Below, piece after piece: positions 1-6,466 of a stretch of 11,258 nucleotides of DNA. Location of the stretch: the NCBI GenBank assembly GCA_051011595.1, contig JBPCTQ010000103.1, positions 1-11,258 of the forward strand. The letters run 5' to 3'. Numbering within the stretch: the first letter of the stretch is position 1; each line of letters opens with the position of its first letter. This DNA comes from JAOUEE01 sp051011595 (GTDB taxonomy: Bacteria; Actinomycetota; Acidimicrobiia; Acidimicrobiales; SHLQ01). The notes under the pieces were generated by a model. That model was not told the DNA's origin and did no database searches. It saw only the letters and a program-made list of their open reading frames with translations. The position numbers and the translations under genes were made by a program.

Positions 1-915
1 GGCGTGGGGGCGACCGACGATCATGACCTCGGCCACGAGCGGGTGACTGTCGAGCACCCTCTCCACGGCCACCGGCCACACGTTCTCGCCCCCGCTGATG
101 ATGAGGTCGCCGGTGCGTCCCCACACCGAGAGCTCGCCACGGTCGGAGAGCGCGCCGGCGTCTCCCGTAGCCAGCCAGCCGTCGTCGTCGACCGGGTTGG
201 AGCCGTCGCGGTAGGCGCGCAGCAGCATCGGGCCGCGGACCTGGATCTCCCCGTCGACGATCCGGAGATCGACGCCATCGAGGGGCTGCCCGTCGTACAC
301 CACACCGCTCCCTGTCTCGGTCATCCCGTAGGTGGCCACACAGTTCGGTGGTCGGTCAGCGGGGATGGCCGATCCGCCCAACAGCACGGTGCGAAAGGTT
401 CCCACGTCGAGGCGGTCGAGCACCGCGGGCACCAGCGACACGAGACTGGCTCCGCGACGGCCGGCCTCGGCCACTGCGGCGGCGTCGAAGCCATCGTGTA
501 TCTCGAGGTCGACACCGGTGTGCAACGCCCGGGTCACCACCGACAGGCCACCAATGTGCGAGAGCGGGAGGCAGGCCAGCCAGCGGTCGCGATCGAGGTC
601 GACGTCGAGGGCCGCCGAGGTGGCCTCGGCCGACGCCCGGATGGCCTCGTGGGTGAGCACCACTCCCTTGGGTTCGCCGGTGGTGCCGCTGGTGGCCATC
701 ACCAATGCGTCGTCGGGGTCGGTGTCGATGCCGTCGTCGAGGTCGACTCGGTCGTCGGTGGTGATGAGTTGGTGCGGGCGAAGGGCGCCGATCAGCCGGT
801 CGCGAGCAGCCACCGGTAGTCGCGGATCGAGGGGAAGCACGGCATCGCCTTCATCCCAGGCCCGTTGAAGCTCGATGAGGAACTCCGAACCGCCGGGCAG
901 GTCGAGGGCGCGCAG
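1..915 (-). CDS. AMP-binding acyl-CoA synthetase, MenE-like (partial, C-terminus off the left edge)
   Basis: ANL-superfamily enzyme expected to adenylate a carboxylic acid and pass it to CoA. Numbering from a CTG at 915, I see the P-loop TSGTTGEPKG (75-84), YGMTETG (196-202), GWLATGD (246-252) and the hinge GRTGDLIISGGENVWP (266-281). The window ends about 25 residues after the hinge, so most of the small C-terminal domain, including the catalytic Lys, is missing here. The N-terminal lobe is very short, as in o-succinylbenzoate-CoA ligase (MenE), but no other menaquinone gene is nearby, so the substrate is open. The start is unusual: between the phosphodiesterase stop (928-926) and a GTG at 840 this frame has no ATG, GTG or TTG. 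However, the coding-like stretch LDLPGGSEFLIELQRAWDEG lies upstream of that GTG. I chose CTG 915; GTG 840 is the conventional alternative. Last gene of the six-gene operon within view. Confidence 0.87.
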   Translation of the reverse strand, partial: MRALDLPGGSEFLIELQRAWDEGDAVLPLDPRLPVAARDRLIGALRPHQLITTDDRVDLDDGIDTDPDDALVMATSGTTGEPKGVVLTHEAIRASAEATSAALDVDLDRDRWLACLPLSHIGGLSVVTRALHTGVDLEIHDGFDAAAVAEAGRRGASLVSLVPAVLDRLDVGTFRTVLLGGSAIPADRPPNCVATYGMTETGSGVVYDGQPLDGVDLRIVDGEIQVRGPMLLRAYRDGSNPVDDDGWLATGDAGALSDRGELSVWGRTGDLIISGGENVWPVAVERVLDSHPLVAEVMIVGRPHA

Positions 916-924
916 GCGGGCAAT

Positions 925-935
925 GTCAGACCAAC
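925..935. repeat. 11-bp direct repeat, copy 1 (3' end of phosphodiesterase gene)
   Basis: The 11 bases gtcagaccaac occur here and again at 1982-1992. Each copy covers the last codons and TGA stop of a minus-strand gene, so the pair brackets the phosphodiesterase gene exactly. Seen directly; any role in recombination is inference. Confidence 0.5.
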
Positions 936-1978
936 GTTCGTACGGTGGCGGACGGCATCTCGACTCCGAACAGCCGAGTGATGGTGGGTGCCCAATCGGT
1001 GGCGTGGGGTCGGGTCTCGGCGACGGCGGCACCCAGCTCGGCCGCGGCTGGATGGCCGCCACCCACCACGGCCACCTGCCGGGCGGTGCGGATGCTGCCG
1101 TGTTGGCCGCGCAGCCCGAATCCGGTTTGGCCGAACACCTGGCCCGGTTCGGCCCACACCAGATCGATGCGGTCGTCGACGGCCTCACCTCCGGTGAGCT
1201 CGTCGAGTTGCAGCAGGGTGTCGAGGCCGGGGCCGTCGACCACTGCCGCCGCGGTGCCATCGTCGTCGACCGACCCCGGCAGGTCGTGCAAGCTCAGTAA
1301 CGCGGCCAGGTCGAGGGGCTGTTCGTCGTCGACGGTTTCCTGATCGTGATCGCTGACCACCACCACGACCGTGTTGTCCCAGTCGAGTTGATCGACGATT
1401 GCTCCGAACACCTGGTCGGTGGCGGTGAACCGGGCGGTGGCCTCGGGGTTGTCGGGCCCGAAGAGGTGGCACGCGGTGTCGGGTTCGTTGAGATGGACCA
1501 CGGCCAGCTCGGCATCGAGCACGTTGGTGTGCCCGACCGCGTCGAGCACGGTCTGATCGGCGGCGTAACGGAACTCGTCGCGGGTGGCGTCGACGGGCAG
1601 GTGGCCGTCGGGCGGCCAGTGTTGGTGGGCGTGGTGGGCCGCCATCACCCCCACCAGCTTGTGGTCGCCGAACACGGCGCCGGTGCTGATCCCCGCCTGG
1701 CGACAGGTCTCGAACAGGGTGGTGCCCACCGGCCCCACCTTGTGGGCCTTGACCCAGTCGTCGCCGACGCGGGCCCGGTTGGTGATGACACGGTGATCGA
1801 CCGGCTCCGTGCCGGTGATGAAGCTGGCGTGGTTGGGATAGGTGGCCGAGCTGAGCACCGACGTGGCGCCGGCCCGGTGCCAGCCGCCGGCCTGAGCCAG
1901 CGTGTGCAGGCGCGGCGTGACCGTGGGTGTCACCCAACGCGGCGGCAGCGAGTCGATGATGCAGAAGACGACCCGCAT
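926..1978 (-). CDS. Alkaline phosphatase superfamily protein (type I phosphodiesterase/nucleotide pyrophosphatase family)
   Basis: A 350-residue predicted two-metal phosphodiesterase or phosphatase. The superfamily ligands are in order: Asp9 in FCIIDSLPP; Thr46 in SSATYPNHASFITG, the expected nucleophile; Asp167 and His171 in NEPDTACHLFGPD; Asp210-His211 in VVVVSDHD; His293 in GQHGS. This is the pattern of the NPP family (compare TFPNH, EPD..GH.(F/Y)GP, SDHG and a late HG). There is no signal peptide, so a cytoplasmic protein is likely. ATG 1978 lies 4 bases after the stop of the Rieske-TPP gene, which makes translational coupling likely; an upstream in-frame ATG at 2029 lies inside that gene and is not preferred. 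The substrate (nucleotide, phospholipid head group or phosphonate) cannot be read from the motifs. It is the only hydrolase in an otherwise redox and CoA-ligase operon. Confidence 0.9.
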   Translation of the reverse strand: MRVVFCIIDSLPPRWVTPTVTPRLHTLAQAGGWHRAGATSVLSSATYPNHASFITGTEPVDHRVITNRARVGDDWVKAHKVGPVGTTLFETCRQAGISTGAVFGDHKLVGVMAAHHAHQHWPPDGHLPVDATRDEFRYAADQTVLDAVGHTNVLDAELAVVHLNEPDTACHLFGPDNPEATARFTATDQVFGAIVDQLDWDNTVVVVVSDHDQETVDDEQPLDLAALLSLHDLPGSVDDDGTAAAVVDGPGLDTLLQLDELTGGEAVDDRIDLVWAEPGQVFGQTGFGLRGQHGSIRTARQVAVVGGGHPAAAELGAAVAETRPHATDWAPTITRLFGVEMPSATVRTLV

Positions 1979-1981
1979 GTC

Positions 1982-1992
1982 GTCAGACCAAC
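1982..1992. repeat. 11-bp direct repeat, copy 2 (3' end of Rieske-TPP gene)
   Basis: Second copy of gtcagaccaac, covering the final Leu-Val codons and TGA of the Rieske-TPP gene. See the first copy at 925-935. Confidence 0.5.
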
Positions 1993-3974
1993 AAGGCGTC
2001 GGCCACCACATCGACCAGTGCGGGCCCATCGTGGGCCAGCGCGGCAGTGATGGCGTCGTCGAGTTGGTCGAGGCGCTCGACCCGAAATCCCTTGGCTCCG
2101 CACAACTCGGCGAAGGCGGCGAAGTCGGGGTTGTGCAGACCGGTCTGCCACACGTCCCACTCGGCGGCCCGCTGCTCCTTGGAGATCTTGCCCAACTCGC
2201 CGTTGTCGAGCAGGACGTGGGTGATGTTCATGCCGTACTTCACCGCAGTGGTCAGTTCCATGGCGTACTGCCCGAATCCGCCGTCGCCGCTGATGCTGAC
2301 CACCTGTCGCCGGTCGCCGACCGCGGCCCACGCACCCATGGCTGCGGGAAAGGCGAAGCCGATCGAACCGAGGTACCCCGACATCAACACGTCTTGTCGG
2401 CCGGTGACCTCGAAGTAGCGACCGAACGAATAGGTGTTGTTGCCCACGTCGACGGGGATGACGGCGTCGTCGTCGATGTGGCGGGCCAGCGCCTCGAACA
2501 CCGAGGCCGAGTTGATGCCCTCACCGGCGTCGTCGGCTCGCCGGCGGGCCTTTTCGTCGCGCCACAACGACCAACGTTCGGCCACCTCGGGCCGGAGGTC
2601 CTTGCACGCGATCGTGGAGGGCAGGGCCTGGAGGAGTTGGTGAGCGGTCACACCGACATGACCCTGCAGCGGCAGGTCGACGGCGTGGAACCGACCCAGC
2701 GCCATGGGGTCGTAGTCGACCTGGATGAGGGGTTTGTAGTCGGCGATACCGGTGTGGTTGGCGAAGCTGGCCCCGAACACGAGCACCAGGTCGCTCTCGT
2801 TCATGAACCAGCTGGCGATCGGTGTGCCGCTGCGACCCATGACACCACAGCCGAGGGGGTGGTCGTCGCTGATGAGCCCCTTGCCCTTGAACGTGGTGGC
2901 CACCGCGGCCCCGAGCCGTTCGGCCAGCTCGATGATGGGTTCCATCTCGCGGCGGGCACCGTTGCCGACGATGATCAGCGGCCGTTCGGCTGCCGCCAGC
3001 TGCTGGGCCGCGCGCTCGACGTCGGCCGCGGGTGGTGAGATCTCCCGAGACCCGGTGCGGCCATTGGGTGTGGCCGCCTCGGCGCCGTCGGCCGCAGGCG
3101 ACTCCTGGACCTCGTCGGGGAAGATCAGGTGGGCAACGTCGCGTTCGACGATGGCCGTCTTCATGGCCAGCGAGGCCAGTTCGGCATGGTTGGAGTCGGC
3201 CAAAACCGTTTCGGAGAACCGGGCCACGTCGCTGAACGCCGCCTCGAGGTCGGTGTCCTGGAACGCGCCCCGACCTCGCACCTTCGACGGCACCTGACCC
3301 GACAGAGCCAGCACCGGGGCCCGGTCCTGCTTGGCGTCGTACAACCCGGTCATGAGGTTGGTGGAGCCGGGGCCGGCGATCCCGAAGCACCCGGCCACCC
3401 CTCCGGTGAGCTTGCCGTAGGCCACGGCCGCGAAGGCGGCCGCACCCTCGTGTCGGATACCGATGTAGGTGAGGTCGCCCCGCTGCTCTGCCTTTCGCAT
3501 GGCATCGGCGAAACCCAGGTTGGAGTGACCGACCATGCCGAACACGTGGGTGAGCCCCCAGTTGACCATCGTCTCCACCATCACGTCGGACACCGTCCGG
3601 ACGTGCGGTTCATCGCCGGGGAGGGCCACGTAGACCCCGTCGTCGCGTACCTCGGCCCGGAAACACGGAGGGGCGTCGGAGAACCCGCCCGGAGGGACCC
3701 CGTTGATGGGGGAGTAGTCGTAACCGTGCCACGGGCAGCGCAGCCAGCCATGTTCGATGGTGCCCTCGCCGAGGGGTCCACCCTGGTGCGGGCAGTGGTT
3801 GTCGAGGGCCCCGTACAAGCCTTCGTAATGAGCCAGGGCCAGGCTGCGGCGTCCGACGGTGACCGTCTTCACCCGGCCCTCGGGCAACTCGTCGACCTCG
3901 GCCACCTTGTGCCAATCGAAGTCACCATCGGGTACAGGGGGTCGCTCGGTCGAAGGTGATTCGTGGGTGGCCAT
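1983..3974 (-). CDS. Rieske [2Fe-2S] domain fused to pyruvate-oxidase-like thiamine diphosphate enzyme
   Basis: A 663-residue two-part protein. Residues about 20-120 are a Rieske domain with both cluster motifs: Cys61-Pro-His63 and Cys80-Pro-Trp-His83, 16 residues apart. Residues about 125-663 are a full ThDP enzyme: activating Glu176 in IGIRHEGAAAF; a central domain (about 318-450) with a VDYDP segment resembling PoxB IDINP; and the ThDP/Mg motif GDG at 563-565 ending at Asn591. The FQDTDLEAAF stretch and the C-terminal GPALVDVV also resemble PoxB-type pyruvate oxidases, more than MenD or acetolactate synthase. A 2-oxo acid decarboxylation that passes electrons to the 2Fe-2S centre is a reasonable inference; the substrate is unknown. 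ATG 3974 is set by GGGAG 7 bases upstream; an open frame continues upstream to 4088 but overlaps the previous gene. No signal peptide, so cytoplasmic. Confidence 0.93.
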   Translation of the reverse strand: MATHESPSTERPPVPDGDFDWHKVAEVDELPEGRVKTVTVGRRSLALAHYEGLYGALDNHCPHQGGPLGEGTIEHGWLRCPWHGYDYSPINGVPPGGFSDAPPCFRAEVRDDGVYVALPGDEPHVRTVSDVMVETMVNWGLTHVFGMVGHSNLGFADAMRKAEQRGDLTYIGIRHEGAAAFAAVAYGKLTGGVAGCFGIAGPGSTNLMTGLYDAKQDRAPVLALSGQVPSKVRGRGAFQDTDLEAAFSDVARFSETVLADSNHAELASLAMKTAIVERDVAHLIFPDEVQESPAADGAEAATPNGRTGSREISPPAADVERAAQQLAAAERPLIIVGNGARREMEPIIELAERLGAAVATTFKGKGLISDDHPLGCGVMGRSGTPIASWFMNESDLVLVFGASFANHTGIADYKPLIQVDYDPMALGRFHAVDLPLQGHVGVTAHQLLQALPSTIACKDLRPEVAERWSLWRDEKARRRADDAGEGINSASVFEALARHIDDDAVIPVDVGNNTYSFGRYFEVTGRQDVLMSGYLGSIGFAFPAAMGAWAAVGDRRQVVSISGDGGFGQYAMELTTAVKYGMNITHVLLDNGELGKISKEQRAAEWDVWQTGLHNPDFAAFAELCGAKGFRVERLDQLDDAITAALAHDGPALVDVVADALLV

Positions 3975-3981
3975 CGCTGTT

Positions 3982-3986
3982 CTCCC
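3982..3986 (-). promoter_or_regulatory. Ribosome binding site for Rieske-TPP gene
   Basis: GGGAG on the minus strand, 7 bases before ATG 3974. It favours this start over the longer open frame from 4088, which would begin inside the upstream gene. Confidence 0.7.
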
Positions 3987-4001
3987 GCTGGGGTGTCCGG
4001 A

Positions 4002-4027
4002 CGGTAGCGCAACGGCGATCGCTACCG
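4002..4027 (-). promoter_or_regulatory. Intercistronic hairpin
   Basis: A perfect 8-bp inverted repeat (cggtagcg at 4002-4009 and cgctaccg at 4020-4027) with a 10-base loop. It lies 11 bases after the Rieske-GltS stop and 28 bases before the next ATG. No T-run follows on the minus strand, so it does not look like an intrinsic terminator. An RNA processing or stability stem, or a protein binding site, is possible. Confidence 0.45.
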
Positions 4028-4038
4028 CCGATGCTCGG

Positions 4039-5649
4039 TCAGAGTCGAACGCCGCCGTAGGTGATCCCGGTGAGATGGGCCATCTCACGGTCGAAGGTGG
4101 TGAGATCGTCGGTGCAGAACTGGTCGAGACGGGTGTGGCCGCAGGCCCGGGCCAGCACGCCCATGAGGGCCGCGCTGGCCTCGAAGAACCGGGCCAACCG
4201 GTCGGCGGCGTCGTCGACGATCAGTCGCGACCGCAGGTCTTGTTGTTGGGTGGCGATTCCGACCGGGCAGTTGTTGGACGAGCAGGCCCGCATCCCCAGA
4301 CACCCGATGGCCTGCATGGCCGAGTTGGACACGGCCACGGCATCGGCTCCGAGGGCCAGCGCCTTGGCGAAGTCGGTGTGGGTGCGCAGCCCCCCGGTGG
4401 TGATGAGCGTGACGTCGCGGCGGCCTCGGGCGTCGAGATGGCGGCGGGCGCGGGCCAGCGCGGGGATGGTGGGCACCGAGATGTGGTCACGAAACACGAC
4501 CGGGGCGGCGCCAGTGCCACCGCCTCGGCCATCGAGGATGATGTAGTCGACGCCGACGCGCAGGGCCGCGTCGATGTCGTCCTCGATGTGTTGCGCCGAC
4601 AGCTTCACCCCGATCGGGATCCCGCCCGAAGCCTGGCGCACCTCGTCGGCGAAGCGGCGGAAATCGTCCTCGCAGTCGAAGTCCTCGAAGGTGGAGGGCG
4701 AGATGGCGTCGGTGCCCGGTTCGAGACCTCGGACCTCGGCGATCTTGCCGGTGACCTTGTTGCCGGGGAGGTGGCCGCCAGTGCCGGTCTTGGCGCCCTG
4801 GCCCAGCTTGAAGTGAAACGCCTGCACCGACTCGACCTTGTCGAGTGACCATCCGAACTTGCCGCTGGCCAGCTCGTAGAAATAGCGCGAGTTGTTGGCC
4901 TGCTCCTCGGGCAACATGCCGCCCTCGCCCGAACAGATACCCGTGCCCGCCCTTTCGGCGCCCTTGGCCAGCGCCGTCTTGGCCTCCTCGCTGAGGGCTC
5001 CGAAACTCATGTCGCTGACGAACAGCGGGATGTCGAGGGTCAACGGCCGATCGGCGTTGGGGCCGATGACCACCTCGGTGGCGACGTCGACTTCGTCGAG
5101 CTGGGGTTTCCGAGCCAGTTGGGCGGTGACGAACTGGATGTCGTCCCAGTGGGGGAGGTCGGTACGCGAGACACCCATCGAGGTGACCGGGCCGTGGTGT
5201 CCGAGGTATGTGAGCCCTTCGTCGGCGAGTTTGCGGATGAGCCCCACGTGCGGTTCATCGGGGGTGCCGTGGGGATCCTGGTAGGCACCCTGATAGGCGT
5301 CGCGGTCGTAGGGCTGAGGGTGCTCTTTCTCCCAGGCCGCCACTTCGTCGAAGTCGATCACGAGGTCGTCGTCGTCGATCCATGATGAGAACTTGTGCAG
5401 CCGTTCGCTGTTGTCGTAGCTGCTCACTCCGGTGTGGAAGACGTAGTCCCATCCGTGCAGCCCGCAGATGAGGTTGTCGCCGTCGATGTGGCCGTCGCTC
5501 ATGTGGGCACCCCGGTGCAGGCACCGCCCGTAGAGCACCGAGTGATTGTCGTCGAATCGCACGATCACCAGATCGACGTTGCCGACGAGGACGCCGATCG
5601 GCTGACGATCGGGGATCTCGCTCCACGTGGCGATCGGGTGAGGTTGCAC
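4039..5649 (-). CDS. Rieske [2Fe-2S] domain fused to FMN-binding glutamate synthase-type domain
   Basis: A 536-residue two-part protein. Residues about 5-100 are a Rieske domain: Cys43-Leu-His45 and Cys62-Gly-Leu-His65, again 16 residues apart. Residues about 140-530 match the FMN/2-oxoglutarate domain of the glutamate synthase large subunit: SDMSFGALSEEA (212-223), GICSGEGG (237-244), QGAKTGTGGHLPGNKV (284-299), ILDGRGGGTG (371-380) and TTGGLRT (417-423). The 3Fe-4S ligands are kept as C450-x5-C456-x4-C461. The N-terminal glutaminase domain and the C-terminal beta-helix domain of true GltB are absent, so this is not a normal glutamate synthase. Stand-alone relatives such as GlxD and the N-methylglutamate synthase subunit act on other amine chemistry. 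GTG 5649 is chosen because GGGAGG lies 5 bases before it and the Rieske fold starts directly after. 16 bases separate it from the YceI gene. Confidence 0.93.
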   Translation of the reverse strand: MQPHPIATWSEIPDRQPIGVLVGNVDLVIVRFDDNHSVLYGRCLHRGAHMSDGHIDGDNLICGLHGWDYVFHTGVSSYDNSERLHKFSSWIDDDDLVIDFDEVAAWEKEHPQPYDRDAYQGAYQDPHGTPDEPHVGLIRKLADEGLTYLGHHGPVTSMGVSRTDLPHWDDIQFVTAQLARKPQLDEVDVATEVVIGPNADRPLTLDIPLFVSDMSFGALSEEAKTALAKGAERAGTGICSGEGGMLPEEQANNSRYFYELASGKFGWSLDKVESVQAFHFKLGQGAKTGTGGHLPGNKVTGKIAEVRGLEPGTDAISPSTFEDFDCEDDFRRFADEVRQASGGIPIGVKLSAQHIEDDIDAALRVGVDYIILDGRGGGTGAAPVVFRDHISVPTIPALARARRHLDARGRRDVTLITTGGLRTHTDFAKALALGADAVAVSNSAMQAIGCLGMRACSSNNCPVGIATQQQDLRSRLIVDDAADRLARFFEASAALMGVLARACGHTRLDQFCTDDLTTFDREMAHLTGITYGGVRL

Positions 5650-5654
5650 GATGG

Positions 5655-5660
5655 CCTCCC
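5655..5660 (-). promoter_or_regulatory. Ribosome binding site for Rieske-GltS gene
   Basis: GGGAGG on the minus strand, 5 bases before GTG 5649. It decides for the GTG over an ATG at 5751 that would overlap the upstream YceI gene by more than 80 bases. Confidence 0.75.
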
Positions 5661-5665
5661 GGCCG

Positions 5666-6403
5666 TCAGGGCCGTTCGAAGATGATGGATGCTTCCAACA
5701 ACCCGTTGTCCTCCACCGTGATGCCGGGGGCCGATGGGGTGTCGATCCCATACTCGCTGAACACGACGGGTATCTGCGAGAGCGTCTCGATCTTGTTCCC
5801 GTTGAGCTGGGCCGTGATGTCGAACGTGACCGCGAGGGTGGTGCCCTTCAGCGTGAGATCGCCGGTGGCCGACACCACGACCGGCACCGCATCGTCGGGG
5901 GTCGAGCCCAGATCGATGGGGGTGGTGAGCACGAACGTGGCGGTGGGGAACTCGTCGGTGGCCATGACGTCGCGGAACTGCCCGTCGCGGAGTGATTCGG
6001 GGCTCTCGATGCCGGCCACATCGACCTCGAAGGTGGCCTCGGTGATGGTGGTGCCGTCGATCGTCAGCGACCCGACGATGGGTGTGGTGGTTCGGCCCAC
6101 CGCCTCGAAGTCGGGGATGCCGCGGAAGTCTTCCACCACGCGGTAGCCGGCCACCGACAGCGGATCGATGGTCCAGGCGCCGTCGATGCCCTCGGCGGGG
6201 GTGATGGTGGTGTCGGGTCCGGCCGTGGATGCCGGTGCCGCCGTGGTGGTGGCGTCGTCGCCGGCTTCGGTTGATCGGGTCTCACCCAACTCGAGTTCGG
6301 GTGGGGCGTCCTCGCGGATGACGAAGAGGTAGAAGAGGGCGGCGGCCACGATGAGCACGATGGCTGCGGCCGCTCCGATGGCGATCTTCTTGGCGCGTGA
6401 CAT
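5666..6403 (-). CDS. YceI family protein with N-terminal membrane anchor
   Basis: A 245-residue protein. Residues 8-29 are a strong hydrophobic helix after a MSRAKK positive start, followed by a Thr/Ala/Glu/Asp-rich linker (30-72) with no lipobox. This suggests an uncleaved anchor that places the rest outside the membrane. Residues about 75-245 are a YceI lipocalin-like beta-barrel: WTIDP near the start, SLRDGQFRDVMATDEFPTATF (137-157) and GDLTLKGTTL (181-190), all typical of the family. YceI barrels bind isoprenoid or other lipids; several are encoded beside membrane redox proteins. Here it follows the membrane-anchored molybdoenzyme, so a shared extracytoplasmic task is plausible. ATG 6403 has GAGGT 3 bases upstream, which is close but acceptable. 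The ligand is unknown. Confidence 0.92.
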   Translation of the reverse strand: MSRAKKIAIGAAAAIVLIVAAALFYLFVIREDAPPELELGETRSTEAGDDATTTAAPASTAGPDTTITPAEGIDGAWTIDPLSVAGYRVVEDFRGIPDFEAVGRTTTPIVGSLTIDGTTITEATFEVDVAGIESPESLRDGQFRDVMATDEFPTATFVLTTPIDLGSTPDDAVPVVVSATGDLTLKGTTLAVTFDITAQLNGNKIETLSQIPVVFSEYGIDTPSAPGITVEDNGLLEASIIFERP

Positions 6404-6434
6404 GAGACCTCGTGTTCATGCGGGTGGTTCGTCG

Positions 6435-6463
6435 AAAAGGTAGTGCGACGCCTCGGTGCGTCG
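6435..6463 (-). terminator. Weak hairpin plus T-run after the molybdoenzyme gene
   Basis: A 6-bp perfect stem (6446-6451 and 6458-6463, 6-base loop) starts 3 bases after the molybdoenzyme stop. On the minus strand it is followed by seven bases and a TTTT run (6438-6435). The stem is short and the T-run offset, so this could be a partial terminator that lowers expression of downstream genes, or nothing. Confidence 0.3.
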
Positions 6464-6466
6464 GTG

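Noticed and set aside
1346..3038. Long plus-strand open frames opposite the phosphodiesterase and Rieske-TPP genes
   Set aside because: They are rich in Gly, Val, His, Asp and Arg, show no domain motifs, and mirror the codon bias of the clear minus-strand genes; they are antisense shadows.
1983..3974. Assigning the ThDP enzyme as MenD because a MenE-like ligase is downstream
   Set aside because: The sequence matches PoxB-type features and has a Rieske domain, and no other menaquinone gene is present.
4015..4022. Palindrome gcgatcgc as a repeat element
   Set aside because: A single 8-mer in GC-rich DNA and part of the hairpin already described; not evidence for a repeat family.
4039..5649. 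Naming the FMN enzyme gltB
   Set aside because: The glutaminase and beta-helix domains of GltB are missing, so normal glutamate synthase activity is not supported.
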